The notes under the pieces were generated by a model. It was given only the letters and a program-made list of their open reading frames with translations, made no database searches and was not told the DNA's origin. A stretch of 5,005 nucleotides of DNA from Gemmatimonadota bacterium (GTDB taxonomy: Bacteria > Gemmatimonadota > Gemmatimonadetes > Palauibacterales > Palauibacteraceae): contig JARFPW010000155.1 of assembly GCA_029288095.1 (NCBI GenBank), forward strand, positions 1 to 5,005, in the 5' to 3' direction. Positions 1 through 5,005 of this stretch are shown in pieces; within the stretch, counting starts at the first letter, position 1; every line of letters starts with the position of its first letter. Both the position numbers and the translations under genes were made by a program.

Positions 1-527
1 GCCTTGAGAAGGACGGCTTCACGCGGCTCGACTACACTGTTGAAGCCATGCAGTCGACGAGTTCCGCCGCTGTAGTGGTCGACGGATTCATCACCGACGG
101 CGTGGAGCAAGTGAATTTCCACGTGTCGGAGTCGGTCGACGAGACGGAGGCGGGTGCGACGCTCGAGGTTGGATACGTGCTGGCCATGGAAGACCGGCCG
201 CTGAGCGTGAGCTTCACGTCGACACTCAACATCGGCGAGACCCTGACGGCGTCGCTATCCGCGTCATTCGTGAACGGGACGAACGCCCTCACGCTGAACA
301 TGTCGCAGGACGAAACCGGAGCCGTCGACGGAACCGTCACGTGGAACGGTGGGGTCGTCATGACGGTTACGGGCACGGGCGAGAGTGAGCCCGTATTCCT
401 CGGACCGGAGGGCGAGGCGCTGACTGCTGCCGAGGCCCAGGCGATCGCCGAGATGTTCGAACTGGTCGAAGAGGGCCTGTTCTTCCTCCTGGCCAACCTG
501 GCGTTTCTTGGGGCCGGACTGACCTGA
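1..527 (+). CDS. Hypothetical beta-rich protein, 5' truncated by the window edge
   Basis: The reading frame is open from the first complete codon at position 3 to the TGA at 525-527, giving 174 visible residues; the true start lies upstream. An internal ATG at 48 exists, but the 15 codons before it read as ordinary protein, so it is probably not the start. I do not recognise the family. The first 125 or so visible residues are rich in Ser, Thr, Val, Gly and acidic residues, with alternating hydrophobic positions that suggest beta strands. Almost no Lys and no Cys follow the first few residues, as is common in exported or envelope proteins. The last 35 residues switch to Ala/Glu/Leu-rich helix (LTAAEAQAIAEMFELVEEG) and end in a hydrophobic stretch (LFFLLANLAFLGAG). 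The signal peptide, if any, is outside the window. It is convergent with the operon on the other strand and followed by its own terminator. Function unknown. Confidence 0.75.
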   Translation, partial: LEKDGFTRLDYTVEAMQSTSSAAVVVDGFITDGVEQVNFHVSESVDETEAGATLEVGYVLAMEDRPLSVSFTSTLNIGETLTASLSASFVNGTNALTLNMSQDETGAVDGTVTWNGGVVMTVTGTGESEPVFLGPEGEALTAAEAQAIAEMFELVEEGLFFLLANLAFLGAGLT

Positions 528-557
528 CCCTGAGGTACATCAGAGGCTCAATCGGAG

Positions 558-599
558 AGCCCGGCGTTCACCTCATGGTGGCGCCGGGCTTCTTCCGTT
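558..599 (+). terminator. Rho-independent terminator after the hypothetical gene
   Basis: A perfect 9-bp GC-rich stem pairs AGCCCGGCG (558-566) with CGCCGGGCT (582-590). An inner 4-bp stem, CACC (569-572) with GGTG (577-580), closes a TCAT loop. The pyrimidine- and T-rich tail TCTTCCGTT follows on the plus strand. It lies 30 nt after the plus-strand stop at 527 and 21 nt beyond the minus-strand stop at 612, so it sits between convergent genes. The tail is better on the plus strand; on the minus strand the sequence after the hairpin is not T-rich, so termination of the operon here would be weaker or need Rho. Confidence 0.75.
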
Positions 600-611
600 G
601 CAGCACTACCC

Positions 612-1595
612 TCAGCCGGCCATCGCTTCGAGAGCGCGTCGGACGAGAACGGGCACCATCGCCCTGCGCCAGTCCTTGTCGACCGCAATGTTGTCCAGCG
701 GGTGGCTCTGCCGAAACGCTTGATGTGCTACGCTCTCGATGACAGCGGCGTCCAGACGATTGCCGCGAGCTGCATCCTCTACTTTGCCGATCTTGCGGGG
801 ATACGCGCCCATTCCCGAGGCGACCATGCAGAGCGACTCCACACGTTCCTGCCCATCCAGCCGACAGGCGGCCGCCAGGTTGATCAGCGGGAAGTCGATC
901 GATTCGCGAATCCGGAGTTTTTGAAAGCTGAACCTGGTACCGGCTATGGGTTTCGGCACGTCAATGGCCACCAGGATCTCGCCCGGCTCCATGCGCCGGT
1001 TCCACACACCATCCGACGTGAAGAAGTCCTCGATCGGAATTGAGCGCCGCCCCGCCTGACCTGCGAGCTCGAGGCTGGCGCCCAGCGTCATCAAAGCGGT
1101 CGCCGCATCGGCCGAGTGGGCTGCTACGCAGCGAGTGCCACCCCGCACCACGTGGCAATCATCGCCGTCTTTCTTGAGGCAGAATCCGAGCGCCTCGCGC
1201 CAGAAGAAGGTCTGATTGTAATACGTGCAGCGGGTATCCAGGCAGAGATTGCCCCCGATCGTGCCCATACGGCGCAGTTGCGGTCCCGAGATGTCGGCGC
1301 ACGCATCCGCCAGCGATGGGAGAAGTTCACCGATCAACGGATGAGCGGCCACGCTTGCCAGGCTCTCTGCCGCCCCCAACCGGATGGATCCGCCCTCTTC
1401 GCCTATCCCTTTGAGTTCAGGCAACCCCCGCAGGGCAACTAGATGGCCGGGTGTGAACAGCTGGTGCTTCATGTTGGGGACGAGGTCGGTACCTCCGGCG
1501 ATCGGCATGACGTCGCCCGAGTGCCGGGAGAGCAACTCGATGGCCTCGTCCAGGCTTGCGGGTCGATGGTACTCGTACGAGTGGAGTCGCAGCAT
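612..1595 (-). CDS. FAD-binding subunit of a xanthine dehydrogenase-family molybdenum hydroxylase, 4-hydroxybenzoyl-CoA reductase beta-type
   Basis: A 327-residue protein, the usual length for the medium FAD subunit (CoxM/HcrB type) plus an insert. The N-terminal FAD PCMH-type domain shows both flavin loops: PIAGGTDLVP (31-40) and GTIGGNLCLD (111-120). The FAD_binding_5 C-terminal domain follows (about 220-325), with the typical RESIDFPLINLAAA segment (230-243). Between them, Cys123, Cys139, Cys147 and Cys156 have spacing 16-8-9, which matches what I recall of the [4Fe-4S] ligands in the Thauera 4-hydroxybenzoyl-CoA reductase beta subunit; ordinary xanthine dehydrogenase and CO dehydrogenase medium subunits lack them. 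In that enzyme the subunit passes low-potential electrons through [4Fe-4S] and FAD toward the molybdenum site to dehydroxylate the aryl-CoA. The ATG at 1595 overlaps the aminotransferase stop by one base (TGATG) with no clear Shine-Dalgarno, so translation is probably coupled. It is last in its operon, and no molybdopterin or [2Fe-2S] subunit is visible. Family is sure; substrate is not. Confidence 0.9.
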   Translation of the reverse strand: MLRLHSYEYHRPASLDEAIELLSRHSGDVMPIAGGTDLVPNMKHQLFTPGHLVALRGLPELKGIGEEGGSIRLGAAESLASVAAHPLIGELLPSLADACADISGPQLRRMGTIGGNLCLDTRCTYYNQTFFWREALGFCLKKDGDDCHVVRGGTRCVAAHSADAATALMTLGASLELAGQAGRRSIPIEDFFTSDGVWNRRMEPGEILVAIDVPKPIAGTRFSFQKLRIRESIDFPLINLAAACRLDGQERVESLCMVASGMGAYPRKIGKVEDAARGNRLDAAVIESVAHQAFRQSHPLDNIAVDKDWRRAMVPVLVRRALEAMAG

Positions 1596-2713
1596 CAGGC
1601 CGTCGCCGGTTGGATGGCGCCGAGCAGCTTCGCTACCGATCCGAGACCGATCGGAAGCTTGTCCGCTTCATAGCCAAAGCCGATTCGGAAGGTGCCTTCC
1701 AGGCCAAAGTGGGCCCCGGGCACGATCAATACGCTGTGCTCGGTCCGTACCCGCTCAGCGAGCTCCAGTGAGGGGATTGGAGAGTCGTACCTGAACAGGC
1801 AGATGGCGCCGGCGTCCGGACTCCGGTACGTCAACCTTGATGTGGTCGCCGCCCATGCTTCCACGATATCCAGATTCGCTCTGACGATTCGCTGGCAGCG
1901 CTGCAGGATCCGCGTGCGGGTCTCGGGTTCCAGCGCCGCTCGCGCCAGTCGATCCGAAAGAACGGCCGGCGCGATGGACGTATAGTCCTTGCGAGCCCAT
2001 AGGTCCTCGCGAAGGTCCGGTGGGGCGACCAGCCATCCCAGCCGCAAACCGGGAAGCCCGTAGGCCTTCGACAGCGATGCCGAGACGATCACTCGCTCCG
2101 TCCCACTCCACAGTGTCGGCGTCACTCCGCCGGCGACTTCGGCTCCAGCATAGACCTCGTCCGCCAGGATCCAGGCCCCCGCCGCCTCCGCCGCATCGAT
2201 GATTTCCCGCCTGGCTCGATCCGAAAGTACAACGCCGGTGGGGTTGTTCGGATTGGTAACGACTACCAGACGTGTTCCCGCGGTGATGATCTCCGCCGCG
2301 GCACCCGGTGCCGGCTGCCAGTCATGCGATTCGTCGAGCCAGAGCGGTTCGACATGGGCTCCCATACCGGCCGCGAGACCCGGAGTCTGTCCGTATGTGG
2401 GCTGGACGATGACCACTCGATCGCCGGGCTCGACAAGCCGCCACACGGTGAGGAAGTTCGCCTCCGCGCTACCCGTCGTCACGAGGATGTTGTTCTCTGT
2501 CGCTCCGGGATACATGGCCGCAATCCGCGACCTCAGATCAGCCGTACCCTCGGTGAGGCCGTAGCCGAAGACCACGTCGCTCGGATCCACATTCGCGAAC
2601 TCACAGAACTCCGCGAACCGAAACGGCAGGACACCGCTGTCCGACAGGTTGCAGCGCACAGTGTTTTCGAAGTGCGACTGCCACCGCTCCATCTCGAAAG
2701 CAGGCTGGCGCAA
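1595..2713 (-). CDS. Fold-type I PLP-dependent aminotransferase (class I/II)
   Basis: Numbered from the TTG at 2713 (372 aa). Class I/II hallmarks are all present: NPNNPTG (154-160, with the cofactor-contacting Asn157), ADEVY (184-188, with Asp185 for the pyridine nitrogen and Tyr188), SLSKAYGLPGLRLGW (213-227, with Lys216 as the Schiff-base lysine and Arg224 for the phosphate), and a C-terminal FRIGFG with Arg343 as the likely substrate-carboxylate ligand. The N-terminal FEMERWQSHFEN, NLSDSGV pattern resembles a branch that includes capreomycidine-synthase-like proteins, but the substrate cannot be assigned. Cytoplasmic. Start: the frame is open back to the TAG of the acetyltransferase gene and no ATG precedes residue 8. 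TTG at 2719 is possible, but GGAGA at 2720-2724 abuts it, whereas TTG at 2713 has that site at a 6-nt spacing. The ATG at 2692 would cut the conserved N-terminus. Third gene of the operon, overlapping the next by one base. Confidence 0.93.
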   Translation of the reverse strand: MRQPAFEMERWQSHFENTVRCNLSDSGVLPFRFAEFCEFANVDPSDVVFGYGLTEGTADLRSRIAAMYPGATENNILVTTGSAEANFLTVWRLVEPGDRVVIVQPTYGQTPGLAAGMGAHVEPLWLDESHDWQPAPGAAAEIITAGTRLVVVTNPNNPTGVVLSDRARREIIDAAEAAGAWILADEVYAGAEVAGGVTPTLWSGTERVIVSASLSKAYGLPGLRLGWLVAPPDLREDLWARKDYTSIAPAVLSDRLARAALEPETRTRILQRCQRIVRANLDIVEAWAATTSRLTYRSPDAGAICLFRYDSPIPSLELAERVRTEHSVLIVPGAHFGLEGTFRIGFGYEADKLPIGLGSVAKLLGAIQPATA

Positions 2714-2719
2714 GATCAA

Positions 2720-2724
2720 TCTCC
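2720..2724 (-). promoter_or_regulatory. Ribosome binding site deciding the aminotransferase start
   Basis: GGAGA on the minus strand lies 6 nt before TTG 2713 and directly against TTG 2719. The spacing favours 2713 as the initiation codon. It is the only recognisable Shine-Dalgarno among the four operon genes, which fits this being the one gene not overlapped by its predecessor. Confidence 0.5.
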
Positions 2725-2739
2725 GGTCGCGGTCGGGCT

Positions 2740-2760
2740 TTCCGGGGGCTGTCCCCGGAA
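2740..2760 (-). other. Intercistronic hairpin between the acetyltransferase and aminotransferase genes
   Basis: On the minus strand TTCCGGGG (2760-2753) pairs perfectly with CCCCGGAA (2747-2740) around a 5-nt loop. It starts one base after the TAG of the acetyltransferase gene and ends 15 nt before the aminotransferase ribosome binding site. No T-run follows, so it is not a standard intrinsic terminator. It may stabilise a processed 3' end, or tune expression of the two downstream genes relative to the two upstream ones. The structure is read directly from the sequence; the role is inferred. Confidence 0.55.
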
Positions 2761-2761
2761 G

Positions 2762-3313
2762 CTACTCCGAGCCTTGTGCGTCTGCACGGAACTCGACCCG
2801 CACGAACGCGAATTGTGCGGCATCGTGTGCCTCTCCGTGCAGGAACAGCCGGCTGCGGACGATGGCTTCGCGCCGAGCGCCCGCTCGCTCGGCGACCCGT
2901 TGGCTACCAATGTTCCTTGTCGATGCCACGATCTCGAGACGATTCAGGGCGGTCTCACGGAAGGCGAAGTCGGCAAGCTGCCGTGTTGCTGTGGTAGCCA
3001 CCCCTCGACCGATGGCGCTCGTACGGACCCAGTAGCCAAGATTTGCGATTCGATGGTCGTGCTGTAGCCGGTTCAGACCGCATCCGCCCAGCAAGACATC
3101 TTCCGCATCGACGATGGCGAAGTTGTACTCGTTCCCTGCCGCGCGGGCCTCGATGCAGTGGTCGATCCAGGTTCGGCTTTCATCGATCGAGTAGTCAGGA
3201 TGGCACCACTCGAGCCAGGGCCGGACTTCGTCGATCGACTCCCGAACCGCCTCATACAGGGCGCCGGCATCGGATTGCCGGTAGGGCCGTATGCGGATCT
3301 CCAAAGGACTCAC
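2762..3313 (-). CDS. GNAT family N-acetyltransferase, RimJ/RimL-like
   Basis: A 183-residue protein of typical single-domain GNAT length. It opens with the usual LEIRIRPYRQSDAGALYEAV (4-23), has the strand-4 region ANLGYWV (90-96), and then the acetyl-CoA pyrophosphate loop GRGVATTA (102-109). The GNAT-typical NIGSQRVAERAGAR follows at 134-147. The position before the loop usually occupied by Gln or Arg is Ile101, a mild variation. It should transfer acetyl from acetyl-CoA to an amine (a protein N-terminus, amino acid or drug); the acceptor cannot be predicted. The start is GTG at 3313, which overlaps the stop of the upstream PHP gene as GTGA and gives a correct family N-terminus. The frame stays open further upstream to 3640, but that part lies within the PHP gene. 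Second gene of the operon. Its TAG stop is in the same frame as the aminotransferase downstream. Confidence 0.9.
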   Translation of the reverse strand: MSPLEIRIRPYRQSDAGALYEAVRESIDEVRPWLEWCHPDYSIDESRTWIDHCIEARAAGNEYNFAIVDAEDVLLGGCGLNRLQHDHRIANLGYWVRTSAIGRGVATTATRQLADFAFRETALNRLEIVASTRNIGSQRVAERAGARREAIVRSRLFLHGEAHDAAQFAFVRVEFRADAQGSE

Positions 3314-4482
3314 GGCAGCAATCGTATCCGGTTCGAGTACAACACCGGCACCTCCCTGTAACCCCACAGCAGCCGGGGCAGCCGAGCCAGAATCTCGACC
3401 CGGTACGTGCCGGGCTCGGGAGCGTCGTACGAGAGTGTCGGCGCTTCCGTACTGGAGACCGGGGAGCCGTCCCTGAAAACGGTGATTACGGTGGACGACC
3501 CATGCATAGTGGGCGCCGTGACCTCCAGCGTCGTAACGGAATCCGCCGAGCCCGTGCCGCCCTGGTGGACAGTGACGGCAGGACCCTCTGCTGTGAACCG
3601 GAAATGCGGAGTACCGCCATCGAGTAGACTGGCGAGGCACACGAAGCGCCCTTCGGCCACGCGGCTTATGACGTCCTCCGGTGTGGCGCGCTCCTGAGGG
3701 GTCTCGAATTCATCCAGGACTACCTGCCAGGTGCTGTATTGAAGATGCGGCGCTATCCAGCCGTGCGTGTCCGTCCCGCAGATTCCGATCACCCGCGAAT
3801 CGACCCGGGCGTCCCAGCGCCGGAGGGCAGCATCATCTCGACGATATAGCTGGGCGAGCGCCAGCTTGCGGTTAACGAGATACGCTGCCAGCGGACCCGC
3901 GAGCCGATGGTAGCCGTCTTGAATCCGAACCCGCAGATCGGAGGAGGAACTCGTGATCTCAAACCCGTCCAGGCCCGCATCCGATCCTGTCCAGGGTCGC
4001 TTTGGGCTCTCCGGATGTGAAGCAATGGCGATGGCGCCCTGTTCGTGAAGGAAGTCCGTCAATCCGGCGGAGTCGCGCATCGCCTTCCTGGGCACGGTAT
4101 CGAGACCGAGCTGGATCAGGTGGCCGAAGGCAGTGGACAGCTCCGATCCCGAAACGATGATCGGGCCGGCGTCGGGTTGTGATCGGGCCGGTCGACGATT
4201 GTGGTCCGTGAACACGAGAAAATCGACGCCGAGGCGCTGTCCGGCGTCCACCAGTTCGGCGTACGGCACTCGACCGTCGTGACTCGCGTCGGAGTGGATA
4301 TGAAAGACGCCGCGAAGGCCGGATGTCGGGGCTGGCTCGAATCGGGGAAGTTCCCGGGTAGCAACGCGAATCGCCGCAACGGCGAGAATCAGCAGGACGG
4401 ACAGGAATACGCGCCGTAGAATCCGCCCGAGTCGCCTCGAGCGCACTTTGCCTTCGCTCCCATTCGGAATAGACTCACTCAT
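3310..4482 (-). CDS. Membrane-anchored PHP-domain metallohydrolase, CehA/McbA-like
   Basis: A 390-residue protein from ATG 4482. An Arg-rich cytoplasmic head (12-24) precedes one hydrophobic segment (about 22-40, LRRVFLSVLLILAVAAIRV), an uncleaved anchor or signal that should place the rest outside the inner membrane. The PHP domain follows with its metal-ligand motifs in order: HIHSDASHDG (61-70), FTDHN (91-95), GSELST (112-117) with Glu114, His121, ASHPE (154-158) with His156, and GTDTHG (236-241) with Asp238 and His240. All expected ligands are present, so it is probably active as a metal-dependent phosphoesterase or amide/ester hydrolase. A beta-sandwich-like tail (about 295-390) ends in YSNRIRLL, as is common in CehA/McbA-type proteins. 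A GTG at 4527 could add 15 residues, but these are unlike the family and lie deeper in the divergent gene. First gene of the operon; its stop overlaps the acetyltransferase GTG. Substrate unknown. Confidence 0.9.
   Translation of the reverse strand: MSESIPNGSEGKVRSRRLGRILRRVFLSVLLILAVAAIRVATRELPRFEPAPTSGLRGVFHIHSDASHDGRVPYAELVDAGQRLGVDFLVFTDHNRRPARSQPDAGPIIVSGSELSTAFGHLIQLGLDTVPRKAMRDSAGLTDFLHEQGAIAIASHPESPKRPWTGSDAGLDGFEITSSSSDLRVRIQDGYHRLAGPLAAYLVNRKLALAQLYRRDDAALRRWDARVDSRVIGICGTDTHGWIAPHLQYSTWQVVLDEFETPQERATPEDVISRVAEGRFVCLASLLDGGTPHFRFTAEGPAVTVHQGGTGSADSVTTLEVTAPTMHGSSTVITVFRDGSPVSSTEAPTLSYDAPEPGTYRVEILARLPRLLWGYREVPVLYSNRIRLLP
4448..4475 (+). promoter_or_regulatory. Candidate sigma70-type promoter for the ABC ATPase gene
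   Basis: TTGCCT (4448-4453) and TAGACT (4470-4475) each match the -35 and -10 consensus at 4 of 6 positions and are 16 bp apart. The predicted transcription start falls at about 4481-4483, on the ATG itself, so the transcript would be leaderless; no convincing Shine-Dalgarno precedes that ATG. The elements lie within the 5' end of the divergent PHP gene. Matches of this quality arise by chance in such sequence, so this is tentative. Confidence 0.25.
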
Positions 4483-5005
4483 GATTCCACTCGCGGACAA
4501 GATCCTGGTTCGGACACACGGCCTCACAAAGTACTACCGGTCGGCCCGCGGGCCGACCGGGCGGAGAGGGGAGCCTGTTCCCGCCGTAGCGGGAATCGAC
4601 CTGGCGATCGAGTCCGGACGAACGACAGCCCTGGTCGGCGAGTCGGGCTGCGGAAAGAGCACCACCGGCAGGTTGCTCCTGCGGTTGGAAGCGCCATCGG
4701 CCGGACGCGTAGAGTACAACGGACAGGACCTGGCCGGCCTGGATGCGAAACAACTGAGAGAGTTCCGGCGCAAAGCTCAGATCGTGTTCCAGGATCCGTT
4801 TGCCTCACTCAACCCCCGCATGACGGTCGGCGCCATGATCCACGAGGTGCTCGCGGTTCACGGAATCGCGCGTGGCGCTGAGGCGGCTCCGTTGATCACG
4901 GCGCTCCTGAGCAAAGTGGGGCTCGCAGGCGACGCGGCGCGGCGGTACCCGCATGAGTTCTCTGGTGGTCAGCGGCAGCGCATCGGTATCGCCCGGGCCC
5001 TGGCC
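4481..5005 (+). CDS. Oligopeptide/dipeptide ABC transporter ATP-binding protein (OppF/DppF type), 3' truncated by the window edge
   Basis: The first 175 residues of an ABC ATPase that would normally be about 320-340 long. Visible elements are the A-loop Tyr of the KYYR region (17-20), Walker A GESGCGKST (53-61), the Q-loop in VFQDPFASLNPRMTV (102-116), and the signature SGGQRQR (161-167). The FQDPFASLNPR wording and the variable insert between the first strand and Walker A (about 20-35) are typical of Opp/Dpp nucleotide-binding subunits, more OppF-like than OppD-like. Walker B, the H-loop and the oligo_HPY C-terminus lie beyond the window. It would hydrolyse ATP at the inner membrane to drive import of peptides or related solutes with a second ATPase, two permeases and a binding protein, none seen here. 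ATG 4481 gives a normal N-terminus and shares CATG with the start of the divergent PHP gene. The frame is open upstream, so a longer form cannot be excluded. Confidence 0.93.
   Translation, partial: MIPLADKILVRTHGLTKYYRSARGPTGRRGEPVPAVAGIDLAIESGRTTALVGESGCGKSTTGRLLLRLEAPSAGRVEYNGQDLAGLDAKQLREFRRKAQIVFQDPFASLNPRMTVGAMIHEVLAVHGIARGAEAAPLITALLSKVGLAGDAARRYPHEFSGGQRQRIGIARALA
4537..4560. repeat. Perfect 24-bp palindrome within the 5' end of the ABC ATPase gene
   Basis: The half-site CCGGTCGGCCCG (4537-4548) is followed immediately by its exact reverse complement (4549-4560) with no spacer. It lies 56 nt inside the ABC gene and 54 nt upstream of the divergent PHP start. It encodes part of the variable loop before Walker A (about residues 19-27), where protein constraint is low. 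It could be an operator for a dimeric regulator controlling both directions, or an RNA hairpin early in the ABC transcript. The palindrome is certain; the role is inferred. Confidence 0.6.

Noticed and set aside
32..496. Long minus-strand open frame opposite the first gene
   Set aside because: It is low-complexity Ser/Thr/Pro/Val sequence mirroring the GC-rich plus-strand gene, with no recognisable motif. It would lie entirely antisense to the better-supported frame.
558..590. Bidirectional use of the terminator for the minus-strand operon
   Set aside because: The hairpin is symmetric, but the minus-strand sequence beyond it lacks a T-run, so only plus-strand termination is well supported.
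2324..3067. 247-codon plus-strand open frame across the aminotransferase/acetyltransferase junction
   Set aside because: It is antisense to two genes with intact catalytic motifs, its translation has no recognisable domain, and long antisense frames are expected at this GC content.
3314..3640. N-terminal extension of the acetyltransferase frame upstream of 3313
   Set aside because: It overlaps the PHP gene C-terminal domain in another frame and its translation is unlike protein. The GTG at 3313 gives the correct GNAT start and a standard GTGA overlap.
4158..4191. 12-nt direct repeat TGATCGGGCCGG at 4158-4169 and 4180-4191
   Set aside because: The copies are 22 nt apart, out of frame with each other, and lie in the middle of the PHP catalytic domain. 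This is probably chance similarity in GC-rich sequence.
4483..4527. GTG start at 4527 for the PHP protein
   Set aside because: The extra 15 residues precede a normal charged head and membrane anchor, add nothing typical of the family, and would push the gene further into the divergent ABC gene. The ATG at 4482 is simpler.
4488..4536. Possible minus-strand promoter (TTGTGA followed by a CAGGAT-like -10) upstream of the PHP start
   Set aside because: The -10 element matches consensus at only about half its positions and no other support exists. The operon promoter must be near here, but I cannot place it.

Overview
This is a GC-rich bacterial window with tightly packed genes, several GTG or TTG starts, and no RNA genes, mobile elements or CRISPR. 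The sequence alone does not fix the organism. High GC, a CehA/McbA-type PHP hydrolase, an oligopeptide ABC transporter ATPase and a hydroxybenzoyl-CoA-reductase-type flavoprotein would suit an environmental lineage such as Gemmatimonadota, Chloroflexi or Proteobacteria. That placement is a guess.

Layout. (1) Positions 1-527, plus strand: the 3' end of an unrecognised, probably exported beta-rich protein. (2) Positions 528-611: a short convergent gap with a strong intrinsic terminator. (3) Positions 612-4482, minus strand: a compact four-gene operon. In transcription order it encodes a membrane-anchored PHP metallohydrolase, a RimJ/RimL-like GNAT acetyltransferase, a fold-type I PLP aminotransferase, and a molybdenum-hydroxylase FAD subunit that carries a four-cysteine insert typical of 4-hydroxybenzoyl-CoA reductase beta subunits. 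The first and second genes overlap by 4 nt (GTGA) and the third and fourth by 1 nt (TGATG). The second and third are separated by 42 nt holding an 8-bp hairpin. (4) Position 4481 to the window end, plus strand: the N-terminal part of an OppF/DppF-type ATPase, divergent from the operon.

The operon looks like a small-molecule or amino-acid metabolic unit (hydrolysis, N-acetylation, transamination, flavin redox) facing a peptide or oligopeptide importer. No shared substrate can be read from the sequence. The main oddities are: an FAD/[4Fe-4S] subunit with no molybdopterin or [2Fe-2S] partner gene beside it; two divergent genes whose start codons share the tetranucleotide CATG, leaving no intergenic promoter space; and a perfect 24-bp palindrome just inside the ABC gene, which could be the shared control site. 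I found no clear evidence of a wholly new system.
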